From assembly GCF_000169155.1 (NCBI RefSeq), contig NZ_AAWL01000006.1, positions 1 to 64,000 of the forward strand: a stretch of DNA of 64,000 nucleotides, in the 5' to 3' direction. Positions within the stretch are counted from its first letter, which is position 1, and the number at the start of each line of letters is the position of its first letter. Below, one piece after another: positions 7,375-15,954 of the stretch. The DNA is from Thermosinus carboxydivorans Nor1 (GTDB lineage Bacteria; Bacillota; Negativicutes; Sporomusales; Thermosinaceae). Under the pieces are notes generated by a model. It made no database searches and was not told the origin of the DNA. It saw only the letters and a list, made by a program, of their open reading frames with translations. The translations under genes and the position numbers were made by a program.

Positions 7375-8432
7375 TTTGGTTCGGCTGTTGCAACGCCGGC
7401 CTCCTCAAAAGTAGCCATATCCCGGAGAAGTTTGATGCCAGCGTCAAGTAGTGTCATGGCTAGACAAGCCCCAGTCCCTTCACCTAACCGCATCCCCATA
7501 TCAAGCACCGCCCGAAGGCCTAAAACTTCAAGCATCTTGCCATGAGCAGGTTCTGCGGAAAGGTGCGAGCCAATCATATAGTTTCTCGCTGCGGGCGCTA
7601 AGCTGGCAGCGATAAGGGCCGCTCCTGTAGCAATAACGCCATCCACAACGGTAGGTACCCGCCGAGCGGCTCCTCCGAGAATAACGCCGGCCAGACCGGC
7701 AATATCGTAGCCCCCAAGTTTACTGAGAACATCCAGAGCATCGTCACGATTTGGCTTGTTAACCTTCAAGGCTTGCTGCACGGCTTGTAGTTTAACTTTC
7801 AACCGGCCGTCGCCAATGCCTGAACCGCGCCCCACTGCGAGCTCGGGCGGCAGACCGGTAAAAACGCTGGCAATAGCCGCCGTGGCCGTAGTATTGCCAA
7901 TTCCCATTTCCGCCAGCGCAAAAAGCCCATACCCTTGGTCGATACACATGTTGGCAATTTCGATTCCTACCTCAAGGCCTTTCACGGCCTGCTCGCGGCT
8001 CATTGCCGGCCCCCGGGTGAAGTCTTCGGTACCATAGGCAATCTTACGGTTGATAAGACGGGGGTGTTCTTTAAGATCCACGCGAACTCCCACGTCAACA
8101 ATAAACATATCGGCGCCGGCGTGACGAGCGAGCACATTGGCTCCTGCTCCCCCTGACAAATAGTTATAAACCATTTGTACGGTTACTTCCTGGGGATAGG
8201 CGCTTATGCCGTGAACGGCGACGCCGTGGTCTCCTGCCATCAAGACCATGGCCTTACGGGGAATTGACGGCAGCGGTTCGCCCGTCATGCCGGCATAGTT
8301 GGCCACGAGCGTTTCCAACTCGCCAAGGCTGCCTTGCGGCTTGGTCAGACTGTCGTAGCGGCGTTTTACCGCAGCAGCAGCTTGGTGATCTACGGGAGGA
8401 ATGTTATGAATGGTTTGCTGTAATAGTTCCAA
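7371..8432 (-). CDS. cobT: CobT-family phosphoribosyltransferase, first copy (CobT or ArsA/ArsB-like)
   Basis: A 353-residue paralogue of the enzyme encoded downstream of cobS, with the same landmarks: TKPQGSL, MAGDHGVA, SAYPQEVT, AEMGIGNTT, HLSAEPAH and RLGEGTGACL. Translation appears to start at a TTG at 8432, because AGGAGG lies 10 bases upstream and no ATG is closer. The two copies differ throughout, so this is an old duplication and not a recent one. It activates a lower-ligand base using nicotinate mononucleotide. Together with the second copy it may form an ArsAB-type heterodimer for phenolic ligands, or each may serve a different base. Confidence 0.9.
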   Translation of the reverse strand: MELLQQTIHNIPPVDHQAAAAVKRRYDSLTKPQGSLGELETLVANYAGMTGEPLPSIPRKAMVLMAGDHGVAVHGISAYPQEVTVQMVYNYLSGGAGANVLARHAGADMFIVDVGVRVDLKEHPRLINRKIAYGTEDFTRGPAMSREQAVKGLEVGIEIANMCIDQGYGLFALAEMGIGNTTATAAIASVFTGLPPELAVGRGSGIGDGRLKVKLQAVQQALKVNKPNRDDALDVLSKLGGYDIAGLAGVILGGAARRVPTVVDGVIATGAALIAASLAPAARNYMIGSHLSAEPAHGKMLEVLGLRAVLDMGMRLGEGTGACLAMTLLDAGIKLLRDMATFEEAGVATAEPK

Positions 8433-8453
8433 TTCGTATTAACCTCCTCGGTA

Positions 8454-9407
8454 TTACCATATAACCAACAACAAAAAAATCACCGTTAAAAACGTAACCA
8501 AATACATTATCCGTATCGTTTGTTTTATGTGACAAGGCGCCAAAGGGCTTTTCGCCTCCCCCATGTAGGGTCGGAAGGAAGGAATACCGCCATAGTAGTT
8601 TAACCCGCCCAACCGAATTCCCAGAGCCCCAGCCGCACCTGCCTCAGCTATGCCACTGTTCGGGCTGGGGTGTTTGGCCGCGTCGCGCCAAATAGTCTTA
8701 GCAGCCCCCCATGCGTCAAACCGCAGCAGCCACGCGGCAATAATGATAAAAATACCTGTCAGGCGTGCCGGCAGGTAATTAAACACATCGTCTGTTCGCG
8801 CGGCAACCATGCCGAAATTACGATATTTTTCGTTCTTATAACCTACCATCGAGTCGAGCGTATTCACCGCTCGATACAGAAAAGCGAGCGGTACTCCGCC
8901 GATAGCAGCGTAAAACAAGGGGGAAACGACGCCGTCGACAATATTCTCTGAAATCGTTTCTACCGTTGCCCTGGTTATTTCAGCTTCATCCAGTTTGTCG
9001 GTATCCCGCCCGACAATCCAGCCAACCTTGAAACGGGCCTGCGCCAAATCACCCGTCACCAGGTAGCCGTAAATCTCCTGACCAGCCTCGGCCAGACTGC
9101 GGGGCGATATGGCAAACGACAATAACAACGCTCCCCCGGCTAGCGCCGCTACCGGATGCCACGCCTGCAAAACTTTCATAATCAGCCAGGTTATCCCATA
9201 AACAATGGCAAGCACGCTCACTACCAAAACAGCCCCGGCCAGCTTTTGCGTAAAGGGCGCATGCTGCGAGCGCCGAAGTCCCTTCTCCAGACTGACAATC
9301 AGCTTGCCAATTAATACCACGGGATGAAATCGGAAGCGGGGATCGCCGATAAAGGCATCAACGCCGACTGCAATTAACGGCAAAAATTTATCCAATCCGC
9401 TCAACAT
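8454..9407 (-). CDS. cbiB: Adenosylcobinamide-phosphate synthase (CbiB)
   Basis: A 317-residue membrane protein of the CbiB/CobD family, which attaches aminopropanol phosphate (or aminopropanol) to adenosylcobyric acid. Typical segments are VDAFIGDPRFRFHPVVLIG at the N-terminus, ATVETISENIVDGVVSPLFYA in the middle and the C-terminal GGIPSFRPYMGE segment, with about four to five hydrophobic helices between them. The ATG at 9407 overlaps the cbiP stop (TGATG); a GTG one codon earlier is equally possible. The gene follows cbiP, whose product is its substrate once adenosylated, so the order is biochemically sensible. Confidence 0.94.
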   Translation of the reverse strand: MLSGLDKFLPLIAVGVDAFIGDPRFRFHPVVLIGKLIVSLEKGLRRSQHAPFTQKLAGAVLVVSVLAIVYGITWLIMKVLQAWHPVAALAGGALLLSFAISPRSLAEAGQEIYGYLVTGDLAQARFKVGWIVGRDTDKLDEAEITRATVETISENIVDGVVSPLFYAAIGGVPLAFLYRAVNTLDSMVGYKNEKYRNFGMVAARTDDVFNYLPARLTGIFIIIAAWLLRFDAWGAAKTIWRDAAKHPSPNSGIAEAGAAGALGIRLGGLNYYGGIPSFRPYMGEAKSPLAPCHIKQTIRIMYLVTFLTVIFLLLVIW

Positions 9408-10927
9408 CACCGGACACCCATGATATGATACAAAAGTTCCATGTTTAAACTATTGCGGACAACCTCAGCCAAACGATCGTAATTGGCCTGCTTCTTTGCC
9501 TGAATATCGGTGACCGTCGCCAGTGGGGCCAAACCTTTTCGCACCCGCAGTGCGTTAACCACGGCCCGGCGGTATTTGTCATTATCGAAAATACCATGAA
9601 TGTAGGTTCCCATAACCAGACCGTCAGACCGTACCACACCGTCAGCATGATAGCAGGGCTTTCCGGAACGGCTGGTAATGATAAAGGCCGGCTGGACCGG
9701 GCCCGTAAACTCCGTACGGCCCATATGGATTTCATAGCCCTGCAGGTCGGTTTCGTCATGTCCCAAGCCCAAAAAGCCATGGCTAATGCAGCGCGCCGTT
9801 ACCTGATGGGTAATTTTTTCCGGGGCAAAAGTCGTGACGGTATCAAGCAGGCGCAGTCCGTCCACCCGCTCATTATCCGATTCGGTGCGGTATGGGTCGC
9901 GAATTTCCCGTCCCAGCATCTGATAACCGCCGCAAATACCGACAATCGGTGTGCCTGCGTCTACCAGCCGAAGGATTTCCCGGTCATAGCCACTGCGGCG
10001 CAGATACAACAGATCCTCGGTGGTATTTTTGCTGCCCGGCAGTACAATAAGATCCGGCTTGCCAAGCGGCTCACCCTGTCGCACATAGCGGACGGTAACA
10101 CCCGCTTCACTCGCCAAGGCATCAAAATCGGTGAAATTGGAAATCTTCGGCAGGCGAAGTACAGCGATTTCAACCTCACCCCTGCCGTCCGGCCGTTTAT
10201 CATCAAGGGAAACCGAATCTTCGTCGTCGATTCCCAAGTGTTCAAGATAAGGTACTACACCAACCACCGGCTTGCCTGTCTTTTGTTCCAAAAAATCCAG
10301 CGCCGGCTGCAAGAGGCTTATATCGCCGCGGAACTTATTGATAATAATACCTTTGACCAAATCGCGCTCATCCGGTTCCAACAGTTCCAGGGTACCGACT
10401 ACCGACGCCAAAGCCCCTCCCCTGTCAATATCAGCTACCAAAAGTACCGGCGCCGGCGCAAGTTTAGCAATACGCATATTGACAATATCATTGGCCTTGA
10501 GATTAACTTCCGCAGGACTGCCCGCCCCCTCAATGACGATAACGTCGTACTCGGCATGAAGCTTGCGTAAACACTCCTTAATTACCTGCAGTGCCTGCGT
10601 GCTGTACCCGGAATGATACTCCTTTGCCGACATAGTTCCGACCGGCCGACCAAGAACAATTACCTGAGAACACGCGTTGCCGGTCGGTTTTAGCAGTACC
10701 GGATTCATTTCTACTACAGGCTCAAGACCCGCCGCCTCGGCTTGGACCACCTGGGCCCGTCCCATTTCACCGCCTGTTTTTGTTACATACGAATTAAGGG
10801 CCATATTCTGGGCCTTAAAGGGCACAACACGCATAGCATCCTGGCGGAAGATACGGCATAAAGCGGTAGTCAGGATGCTTTTCCCAACATGCGAACCCGT
10901 TCCCTGCAGCATAATCGTTTTAGCCAT
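9407..10927 (-). CDS. cbiP: Cobyric acid synthase (CbiP/CobQ)
   Basis: A 506-residue glutamine amidotransferase that amidates side chains b, d, e and g of adenosylcobyrinic a,c-diamide. The N-terminal dethiobiotin-synthetase-like domain has a P-loop (GTGSHVGKS, residues 10-18) and the segment FKAQNMALNSYVT. The C-terminal type-I amidotransferase domain shows the nucleophile Cys in ICGGYQMLG near residue 332 and a catalytic His in THQV/YIHGIFDN near the C-terminus. GGGGAAGG precedes the ATG. Length and domain order are those of the family. It lies between cobU (upstream, touching) and cbiB (overlapping by 1 bp). Confidence 0.96.
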   Translation of the reverse strand: MAKTIMLQGTGSHVGKSILTTALCRIFRQDAMRVVPFKAQNMALNSYVTKTGGEMGRAQVVQAEAAGLEPVVEMNPVLLKPTGNACSQVIVLGRPVGTMSAKEYHSGYSTQALQVIKECLRKLHAEYDVIVIEGAGSPAEVNLKANDIVNMRIAKLAPAPVLLVADIDRGGALASVVGTLELLEPDERDLVKGIIINKFRGDISLLQPALDFLEQKTGKPVVGVVPYLEHLGIDDEDSVSLDDKRPDGRGEVEIAVLRLPKISNFTDFDALASEAGVTVRYVRQGEPLGKPDLIVLPGSKNTTEDLLYLRRSGYDREILRLVDAGTPIVGICGGYQMLGREIRDPYRTESDNERVDGLRLLDTVTTFAPEKITHQVTARCISHGFLGLGHDETDLQGYEIHMGRTEFTGPVQPAFIITSRSGKPCYHADGVVRSDGLVMGTYIHGIFDNDKYRRAVVNALRVRKGLAPLATVTDIQAKKQANYDRLAEVVRNSLNMELLYHIMGVR

Positions 10928-11497
10928 TTACCTTCCCCCTGTCCTAAGGGCCAACTGTTTAATATCTACCGCTAAGCCGCTAACTACCAGGTATACTTCG
11001 TCAGCGGCCGCGGCCACCCGTTGGTTGACCTTACCGGCTACATCGCGGTACTCACGGGCAAGAGCATTATCTGGCACTATCCCCATGCCCACTTCATTGG
11101 TAACAAAAATTACGGTCGCTTGACTGGCCTGCGCTGCCGCAATCAGTTTATCAATGGCGTCGATAATGTACCGGTGGCGCTCGGCCGGCTCGGTCAATGT
11201 CGCGGCGGCCAAAAGCAGATTGCTGGTATAAAGCGTCAGACAATCAAATAGCACTACCTTAGCCGTTTGGGCGGCCTGAGCAATTGCCCGGTCCGCATCG
11301 GCAGGGGCTTCGATCGTAAGCCATTCGGCCGGCCGGCGACGCTGATGAAGTTCTACCCTTAGCCGCATTTCTTCATCACCGACTTGCGCGGTCGCAATAT
11401 AGGCCACCGGTCCGCCCGCCGCGGCGGCGTACTGTTCGGCAAAAGTACTTTTGCCGCTGCGGGCGCCGCCGGTAACCAGCACAATTTTACTTCGCAT
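10928..11497 (-). CDS. cobU: Adenosylcobinamide kinase / guanylyltransferase (CobU)
   Basis: A 189-residue bifunctional enzyme that phosphorylates adenosylcobinamide and then transfers GMP to it. The P-loop GGARSGKS is at residues 10-17. The YIATAQ segment, the LHQRRRP segment with the guanylylated-type His and the VTNEVGMGIVP segment near residue 122 are all family landmarks. The ATG at 11497 gives the family's usual length and has AAGGA upstream; a longer open frame to 11779 would run deep into cbiA and is rejected. The start lies inside the last codons of cbiA (11-bp overlap), which suggests translational coupling. Confidence 0.94.
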   Translation of the reverse strand: MRSKIVLVTGGARSGKSTFAEQYAAAAGGPVAYIATAQVGDEEMRLRVELHQRRRPAEWLTIEAPADADRAIAQAAQTAKVVLFDCLTLYTSNLLLAAATLTEPAERHRYIIDAIDKLIAAAQASQATVIFVTNEVGMGIVPDNALAREYRDVAGKVNQRVAAAADEVYLVVSGLAVDIKQLALRTGGR

Positions 11498-12875
11498 GTC
11501 TGTCACGTCCTTTAAACTTAATGCACCGTTCGATGAACCTTCCGGCCGCCAACCTATTGCCGGCAAAATGAATATGCAGGTAAGAAGCCAGGATATTATC
11601 TGTCGCAAAACCCCCGCGGTAGGTTGTACCCGTGCGTACTTTCGTAAATTCGAAAGCCCAGGGAAAACCCGTGTGGTCGTCGGGAACCATGCGGGAAAAG
11701 TGGAATTCATGGCCCCGCAGCTTCTCACCGGCCAAACATAATACAGTATCGTGGAGCGCCCTTGTCTCCACGTATCCAACCGTTTGCAGGTTTGACTGCA
11801 TTTCGCACACGGCTGGAATTAATCCCACCATATCAAAGGCTTGACCACCAAACCCGGAAATTTGTCTACATAAATACATCAAACCGCCACACTCGGCATA
11901 AATGGGCATGCCGTCTTTACCAGCCCGGAAAATAGCATCACGCATCGGGCGGTTGGCCGCAAGCCGCTCCAAAAACATTTCTGGGAAACCACCGCCTAGG
12001 ACTAGTCCGTCGACGGGCGGTAAAAATTGGTCATATAGCGGGCTGAACTCTACCAGTTCCGCTCCCTGCGCAGTCAAAACCTCTAAACTTTCCGGATAGT
12101 AAAAGGAAAATGCCTCATCCTGGGCCACGCCGATCCGTACCTGTCCCCTGTCGCAACGATAATTATCCAATGGCGCGACCAGGGGCGGAGCCTGCTTAGC
12201 CAGATTGATCAATTCATCAACTGCGATTTGTTCAGCCATCCGGTCCGCCATAACGTCGACCGTTTTCCGCGCGTCGTGCTCAGTTACCGGTGTTAACCCG
12301 AGATGCCGCTGCGGCGTCGACAGCCGGTTATCGCGAAAAACAGCGCCGAGCAAAGGAATACCCAGACGCGAAAATGCTTCGGCCACCATGGTGCGGTGCG
12401 TTTCCGAGCCAAGGCGATTGACAATTACCCCGGCCAACCGGATATCTTGGTCATACAGTTTATAACCGAGCGCAATGGCGGCAGCGCTTTCGCCCATAGA
12501 TTTGGCGTCAATAACCAGTATTACCGGAGCATCGAGCCTTTTGGCAATGGCCGCCGTACTGCTGACCCCACCTCGGCCGCCGTCATACAGCCCCATAACC
12601 CCTTCGATAAGGGCCAGCTCGCAACCGCTTGCCGTCTTTACAAACAGGCGAACCATTTCCTCCGGTGGCATCAGCCATGTATCAAGGTTATGCGCCCGCT
12701 TCCCGCTGGCCAGTGCGTGATAGCCAGGGTCAATATAATCGGGACCGACCTTATAAGATTGAACATTAAGACCGCGCCGGGCCAGCGCCGCCAGCAGACC
12801 GGTCACAATTGTCGTCTTGCCGACCCCGCTATGCGTGCCGGCAATGACAAGCCGCGGTATTTGAAAATAAGTCAT
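11487..12875 (-). CDS. cbiA: Cobyrinic acid a,c-diamide synthase (CbiA)
   Basis: A 462-residue glutamine-dependent amidase acting on carboxylates a and c of cobyrinic acid. The N-terminal ATPase domain begins VIAGTHSGVGKTT (P-loop about residues 13-21), with YKVGPDYIDPGYH near 40-53 and IEGVMGLYDG near 90-100. The C-terminal amidotransferase domain has the nucleophile Cys in AECGGLMYL near residue 330 and the HEFHFSR segment near 415. It sits between cobA and cobU in the cobamide operon. A second CbiA-family gene at 38836-40263 belongs to the dsr cluster and is probably not redundant with it. Confidence 0.95.
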   Translation of the reverse strand: MTYFQIPRLVIAGTHSGVGKTTIVTGLLAALARRGLNVQSYKVGPDYIDPGYHALASGKRAHNLDTWLMPPEEMVRLFVKTASGCELALIEGVMGLYDGGRGGVSSTAAIAKRLDAPVILVIDAKSMGESAAAIALGYKLYDQDIRLAGVIVNRLGSETHRTMVAEAFSRLGIPLLGAVFRDNRLSTPQRHLGLTPVTEHDARKTVDVMADRMAEQIAVDELINLAKQAPPLVAPLDNYRCDRGQVRIGVAQDEAFSFYYPESLEVLTAQGAELVEFSPLYDQFLPPVDGLVLGGGFPEMFLERLAANRPMRDAIFRAGKDGMPIYAECGGLMYLCRQISGFGGQAFDMVGLIPAVCEMQSNLQTVGYVETRALHDTVLCLAGEKLRGHEFHFSRMVPDDHTGFPWAFEFTKVRTGTTYRGGFATDNILASYLHIHFAGNRLAAGRFIERCIKFKGRDRHAK

Positions 12876-12886
12876 GCACGATCCCC

Positions 12887-13474
12887 CTAATATTCCACGC
12901 CGCGCCTGGCGTCGATGCCCTGCGCCATGGGGTGTTTAACGGCTTGGCAAATTGTTATGCTATCGGCAAGATTTAGTATTTCTGCCGGCATCTTTCTTCC
13001 TGTCAAAACAAGCTTCATCTTTTCCGGCCGCAGACTGATCAGCTTTATTACTTTAGCGACCGGCAGCAGGCCGCGGTTCACGGCATGACTAATTTCATCC
13101 AATATGACCATATCGGCGGCACCAGCGGTAATAACGTCTGCCGCATATTCAAAGGCGCGGTCGACAAAGCCGTGGACAGGGTTACGGTTTTCCCGGAAGC
13201 AGCGACCGCATTTGCAGCACACCTTTATACCCATGCGAATTTCGACTGCATCTGGGCAACCGAACCCGAATTGGCGGAGAATAAACCGCCCGTCAAAATT
13301 GGGCGCAGCGAATAACTCCCCCGTATATCCCGTACCCTTTAGAAACTGGACCATGACAACGCGTTCACCGTTACCTGCCGCGCGCAGACCCATGCCCAAA
13401 GCAGCAGTGGTCTTGCCTTTGCCATCGCCAGTATAAACGTAGACTTTTCCCTTTTGCAGTGCAATACCCATCAT
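12887..13474 (-). CDS. cobA: Corrinoid adenosyltransferase (CobA/BtuR/CobO type)
   Basis: A 195-residue ATP:corrinoid adenosyltransferase of the P-loop BtuR family, which adds the upper 5'-deoxyadenosyl ligand to Co(I). The P-loop GDGKGKTT is at residues 16-23, VMVQFLKG near 40-47 and the VILDEISHAVNRG segment near 122-134. An insertion around residues 85-92 carries a cluster of four cysteines (CCKCGRC) not needed for the known catalysis, which could bind a metal. The start overlaps the cbiC stop by 4 bp. Identification is firm; the cysteine cluster is the unusual part. Confidence 0.93.
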   Translation of the reverse strand: MMGIALQKGKVYVYTGDGKGKTTAALGMGLRAAGNGERVVMVQFLKGTGYTGELFAAPNFDGRFILRQFGFGCPDAVEIRMGIKVCCKCGRCFRENRNPVHGFVDRAFEYAADVITAGAADMVILDEISHAVNRGLLPVAKVIKLISLRPEKMKLVLTGRKMPAEILNLADSITICQAVKHPMAQGIDARRGVEY

Positions 13475-14100
13475 GCATCCAACATGTAAAGAAGTGCATT
13501 AACGGCCGCCGCGGCTATAGGACTGCCGCCTTTGTTGCCGATAACCGTAATATACGGGACAGGGGACTTGGCTATTAAAAGCTCCTTCGCTTCAGCGGCA
13601 CCGACAAACCCAACGGGTACGCCGATAATCAAAGCCGGTCTAATCTCCTGCTGTTCCATTAAACGAAAAATTTCAAACAACGCGGTTGGCGCGTTACCGA
13701 TGGCGACAATGGCGCCATTAAGCCGCTGGCCAAAGGCGCGAATGGCCGCCATCGCGCGGGTGATGCCCTGCGTTTTCGCTAGGCGGGCAATTTCATTGTC
13801 GGCGACAAGACAATGCGCTTCGCCCCCATACTCTGCCAACTTGCGCTTGTTGATGCCGGTACGCACCATTTCGACGTCGGTAAAAATGTGGCATCCTGCT
13901 TTTAAGGCCGTACAGCCGGCATGAATGGCCTCAGGGTGAATCCGGATAATACGAGCATAATCGGGATCGCCCGCCGCGTGGATAATCCGTGAAAACAACT
14001 TGATTTCCTGGGGCGACAAGTTCAAATCGCGAAGATACGGAGCGATAATATCCATACTGCGAGACTCAATGGCTATTGGGTCAGTCAAAAATTCAATCAT
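13471..14100 (-). CDS. cbiC: Cobalt-precorrin-8 methylmutase (CbiC)
   Basis: A 209-residue CbiC/CobH-family mutase that moves the C11 methyl group to C12, giving cobyrinic acid. The catalytic His lies in the segment KAGCHIFTDVEMVRTGI near residues 68-84. The C-terminal PVGFVGAAEAKE and GNKGGSPIAAAAVNAL segments are also family landmarks. The start overlaps the cbiX stop by 4 bp and its own stop overlaps cobA, so it is an internal, coupled gene of the operon. Length fits the family. Confidence 0.95.
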   Translation of the reverse strand: MIEFLTDPIAIESRSMDIIAPYLRDLNLSPQEIKLFSRIIHAAGDPDYARIIRIHPEAIHAGCTALKAGCHIFTDVEMVRTGINKRKLAEYGGEAHCLVADNEIARLAKTQGITRAMAAIRAFGQRLNGAIVAIGNAPTALFEIFRLMEQQEIRPALIIGVPVGFVGAAEAKELLIAKSPVPYITVIGNKGGSPIAAAAVNALLYMLDA

Positions 14101-14477
14101 AAGACCTCCTGCACACGCTCCATTAAAATATCAGCAATACGGGGGTCGGCGCCGATATGCGGCGTCATAGTTATTGCTACATCGGGGAACTCCTGTTTGA
14201 GAGCATTGATTTCCTCGGGAATATCGCTTTGAATATGCATACCGTTAGCAAAAAACATAGGTACAATAATCACCCGTCGCGCCCCCCGCGCTATTAACTT
14301 CCTTACCGCCCCGGGGAGGTCCTGCAGTCCGGACTTGCGGTTCATGATTGCCGTTTCCACTAAGTCATGACCTGCCCGCGCTTTTACCATATCTGTAACC
14401 TGAAAAACCACTTGGTTGGCCTCGCCCACACTGGCGCGACTACCATGGCCAAGCACCACAATCCCTATATTCATCAT
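14097..14477 (-). CDS. cbiX: Sirohydrochlorin cobaltochelatase, short form (CbiX)
   Basis: A 126-residue single-domain class II chelatase that inserts Co(II) into sirohydrochlorin, the entry step of the anaerobic cobamide branch. Metal-site histidines are visible in VLGHGSR near residue 10 and in FFANGMHIQSDIP near 75. At this length it is the small CbiX form, which works as a homodimer, rather than the double-length form with a C-terminal histidine tail. No CbiK is seen. Related short chelatases (SirB) insert iron for siroheme; the operon position argues for cobalt here, though some iron activity cannot be excluded given the Dsr genes in the same window. Confidence 0.9.
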   Translation of the reverse strand: MMNIGIVVLGHGSRASVGEANQVVFQVTDMVKARAGHDLVETAIMNRKSGLQDLPGAVRKLIARGARRVIIVPMFFANGMHIQSDIPEEINALKQEFPDVAITMTPHIGADPRIADILMERVQEVL

Positions 14478-15235
14478 AATTCCTCCCGTAGATAATCTAA
14501 AACCTCTGCCGGCGATGATGCCTTACGGCCATAATCAATACGCGGCCGGTCGATAACCACCAGCGACAATCCAAGCTCCATTGCCGCGGAAAACTTGGTA
14601 TCCGTGCCGCCGATCGCGCCACTGTTTTTGGTAACGACGACCTCTGCACCACAGTCGCGAAACATGGCGACATTGAGTTCGTGGGAAAAAGGCCCCTGCA
14701 TTGCAATAATATCACGCGGACTAAAACCAAGCTGCAAGCATTCGGCCATGACAGTAGGGTCAGGCAGCACGCGGGCAACAAGCCGGTGACTACGGAGCAA
14801 CGGTTCCTGTTTGAATAACGCCAACGCCCGGCTACCAACAGTGAGAAAAATTGTTCGTCCCAATTGAGCCGCCATTCGCGCCGCTGCTGCCGCATTATCC
14901 GCAACGTACAGTCTTTCGTAGCGCGGCAGCGGCGTACCAGGCCGTTCATAACGCAGGTAAGGAACACCAGCGCGTTGACAGGCGGCGATGGCGTTTTCGG
15001 ACGCACCGGCGGCATAGGGATGGCTGGCATCAACTACTAGCTTTATCGCGCGAGTACGAATCAAGTTATACAATCCATCCCTATCCAGCGGACCGGTATG
15101 CACAAACAAGCCCGTTTGCTGGGCCAAATCCCGGCCATAGCCGCTCACTACTGACACAAGCACGGAAAACCCAGCGCGCTCCAGTAGCGCAGCCAGCTCC
15201 CGCCCGTCTTGTGTTCCGGCAAGAACCAAAATCAC
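14474..15235 (-). CDS. cbiJ: Cobalt-precorrin-6A reductase (CbiJ)
   Basis: A 253-residue CbiJ/CobK-family reductase that reduces the macrocycle of cobalt-precorrin-6A using NAD(P)H. Visible are the N-terminal ILVLAGTQDGRELA nucleotide-binding segment, the LVVDASHPYAAGASENA segment near residues 66-82, LRYERP near 96 and the C-terminal TKNSGAIGGTDTK segment. Overlaps of 4 bp with both cbiH and cbiX mark it as a coupled operon gene. Length is normal. Confidence 0.93.
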   Translation of the reverse strand: MILVLAGTQDGRELAALLERAGFSVLVSVVSGYGRDLAQQTGLFVHTGPLDRDGLYNLIRTRAIKLVVDASHPYAAGASENAIAACQRAGVPYLRYERPGTPLPRYERLYVADNAAAAARMAAQLGRTIFLTVGSRALALFKQEPLLRSHRLVARVLPDPTVMAECLQLGFSPRDIIAMQGPFSHELNVAMFRDCGAEVVVTKNSGAIGGTDTKFSAAMELGLSLVVIDRPRIDYGRKASSPAEVLDYLREEL

Positions 15236-15954
15236 AGCCGGTACCCCCGGGGTGTAATCATCCGGCCATCCTTTACATAAGTCTGGCTGTTCCCAATGAT
15301 CACCAGCGAAAACATGTCAATGAACTCTTTGGTAAAATCAGCTAACGTGGACAAAACTACTTTTTCCTTCGGACGGGAAGCATGATGAACAATGCCAACA
15401 GGGGTGGCAGCCGGCCGGTGACGAAGAACAATTTCCCGCACTTCCTCAATTTGGCTGACCCGCCGCGTACTTTTCGGGTTATAAAGGGCAATAACAAAAT
15501 CGCCGGCAGCGGCCATTTCCGTCCGTTTACGAATGACTTCCCAAGGAGTTAGCAAGTCGCTTAAGCTAATAACCGCGAAATCATGCATGAGCGGCGCGCC
15601 CAAGAGAGCTGCCGCTGCCCCTACAGCGCTAATACCGGGAATAATGTCGACGGCAGGCCGCACATCGGCCGGCGCTTTCAGCGCCAGTTCCAGCACCAGC
15701 CCGGCCATGCCGTAAATTCCCGGGTCACCGCTGGATACAACCGCTACCCGTTTACCGGCAATCGCCTGATCGACGGCGACCTGGCACCGTTCTATTTCCC
15801 GCATCATCCCCGTACCGATAACCTCTTTGTCCGCTAAAAGTTCCCGGACAAGTTCTAAATATGTGTCATAGCCTACTACCACCTCAGCCGCCACCAGGGC
15901 TTCCCGCGCCCGCGGACTCATGTCGCTAAGATGACCGGGTCCTATTCCCACCAC
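15232..15954 (-). CDS. cbiH: Cobalt-factor III C17-methyltransferase (CbiH)
   Basis: A 240-residue SAM-dependent methyltransferase that methylates C17 and drives ring contraction. It starts with the family's GIGPG loop a few residues in. The SSGDPGIYGMAGLVLE segment and the PGISAVGAAAALLGAPLMHDF segment form the SAM and substrate sites. The GTG at 15954 was chosen because GAGGT lies about 9 bases upstream and it gives the family length; upstream in-frame residues to 16056 lie inside cbiG and have no family resemblance. The start therefore lies inside the end of cbiG (13-bp overlap). Confidence 0.93.
   Translation of the reverse strand: MVGIGPGHLSDMSPRAREALVAAEVVVGYDTYLELVRELLADKEVIGTGMMREIERCQVAVDQAIAGKRVAVVSSGDPGIYGMAGLVLELALKAPADVRPAVDIIPGISAVGAAAALLGAPLMHDFAVISLSDLLTPWEVIRKRTEMAAAGDFVIALYNPKSTRRVSQIEEVREIVLRHRPAATPVGIVHHASRPKEKVVLSTLADFTKEFIDMFSLVIIGNSQTYVKDGRMITPRGYRL

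Noticed and set aside
9596..10570. Open frame of 324 codons on the plus strand
   Set aside because: It is antisense to cbiP, a confidently identified gene, and its sequence has no recognisable domain; long antisense frames are common in GC-balanced coding DNA.
11498..11779. Longer N-terminus for CobU
   Set aside because: The added part lies in the end of cbiA in another frame, and the conserved P-loop begins 10 residues after the internal ATG that has its own ribosome site.
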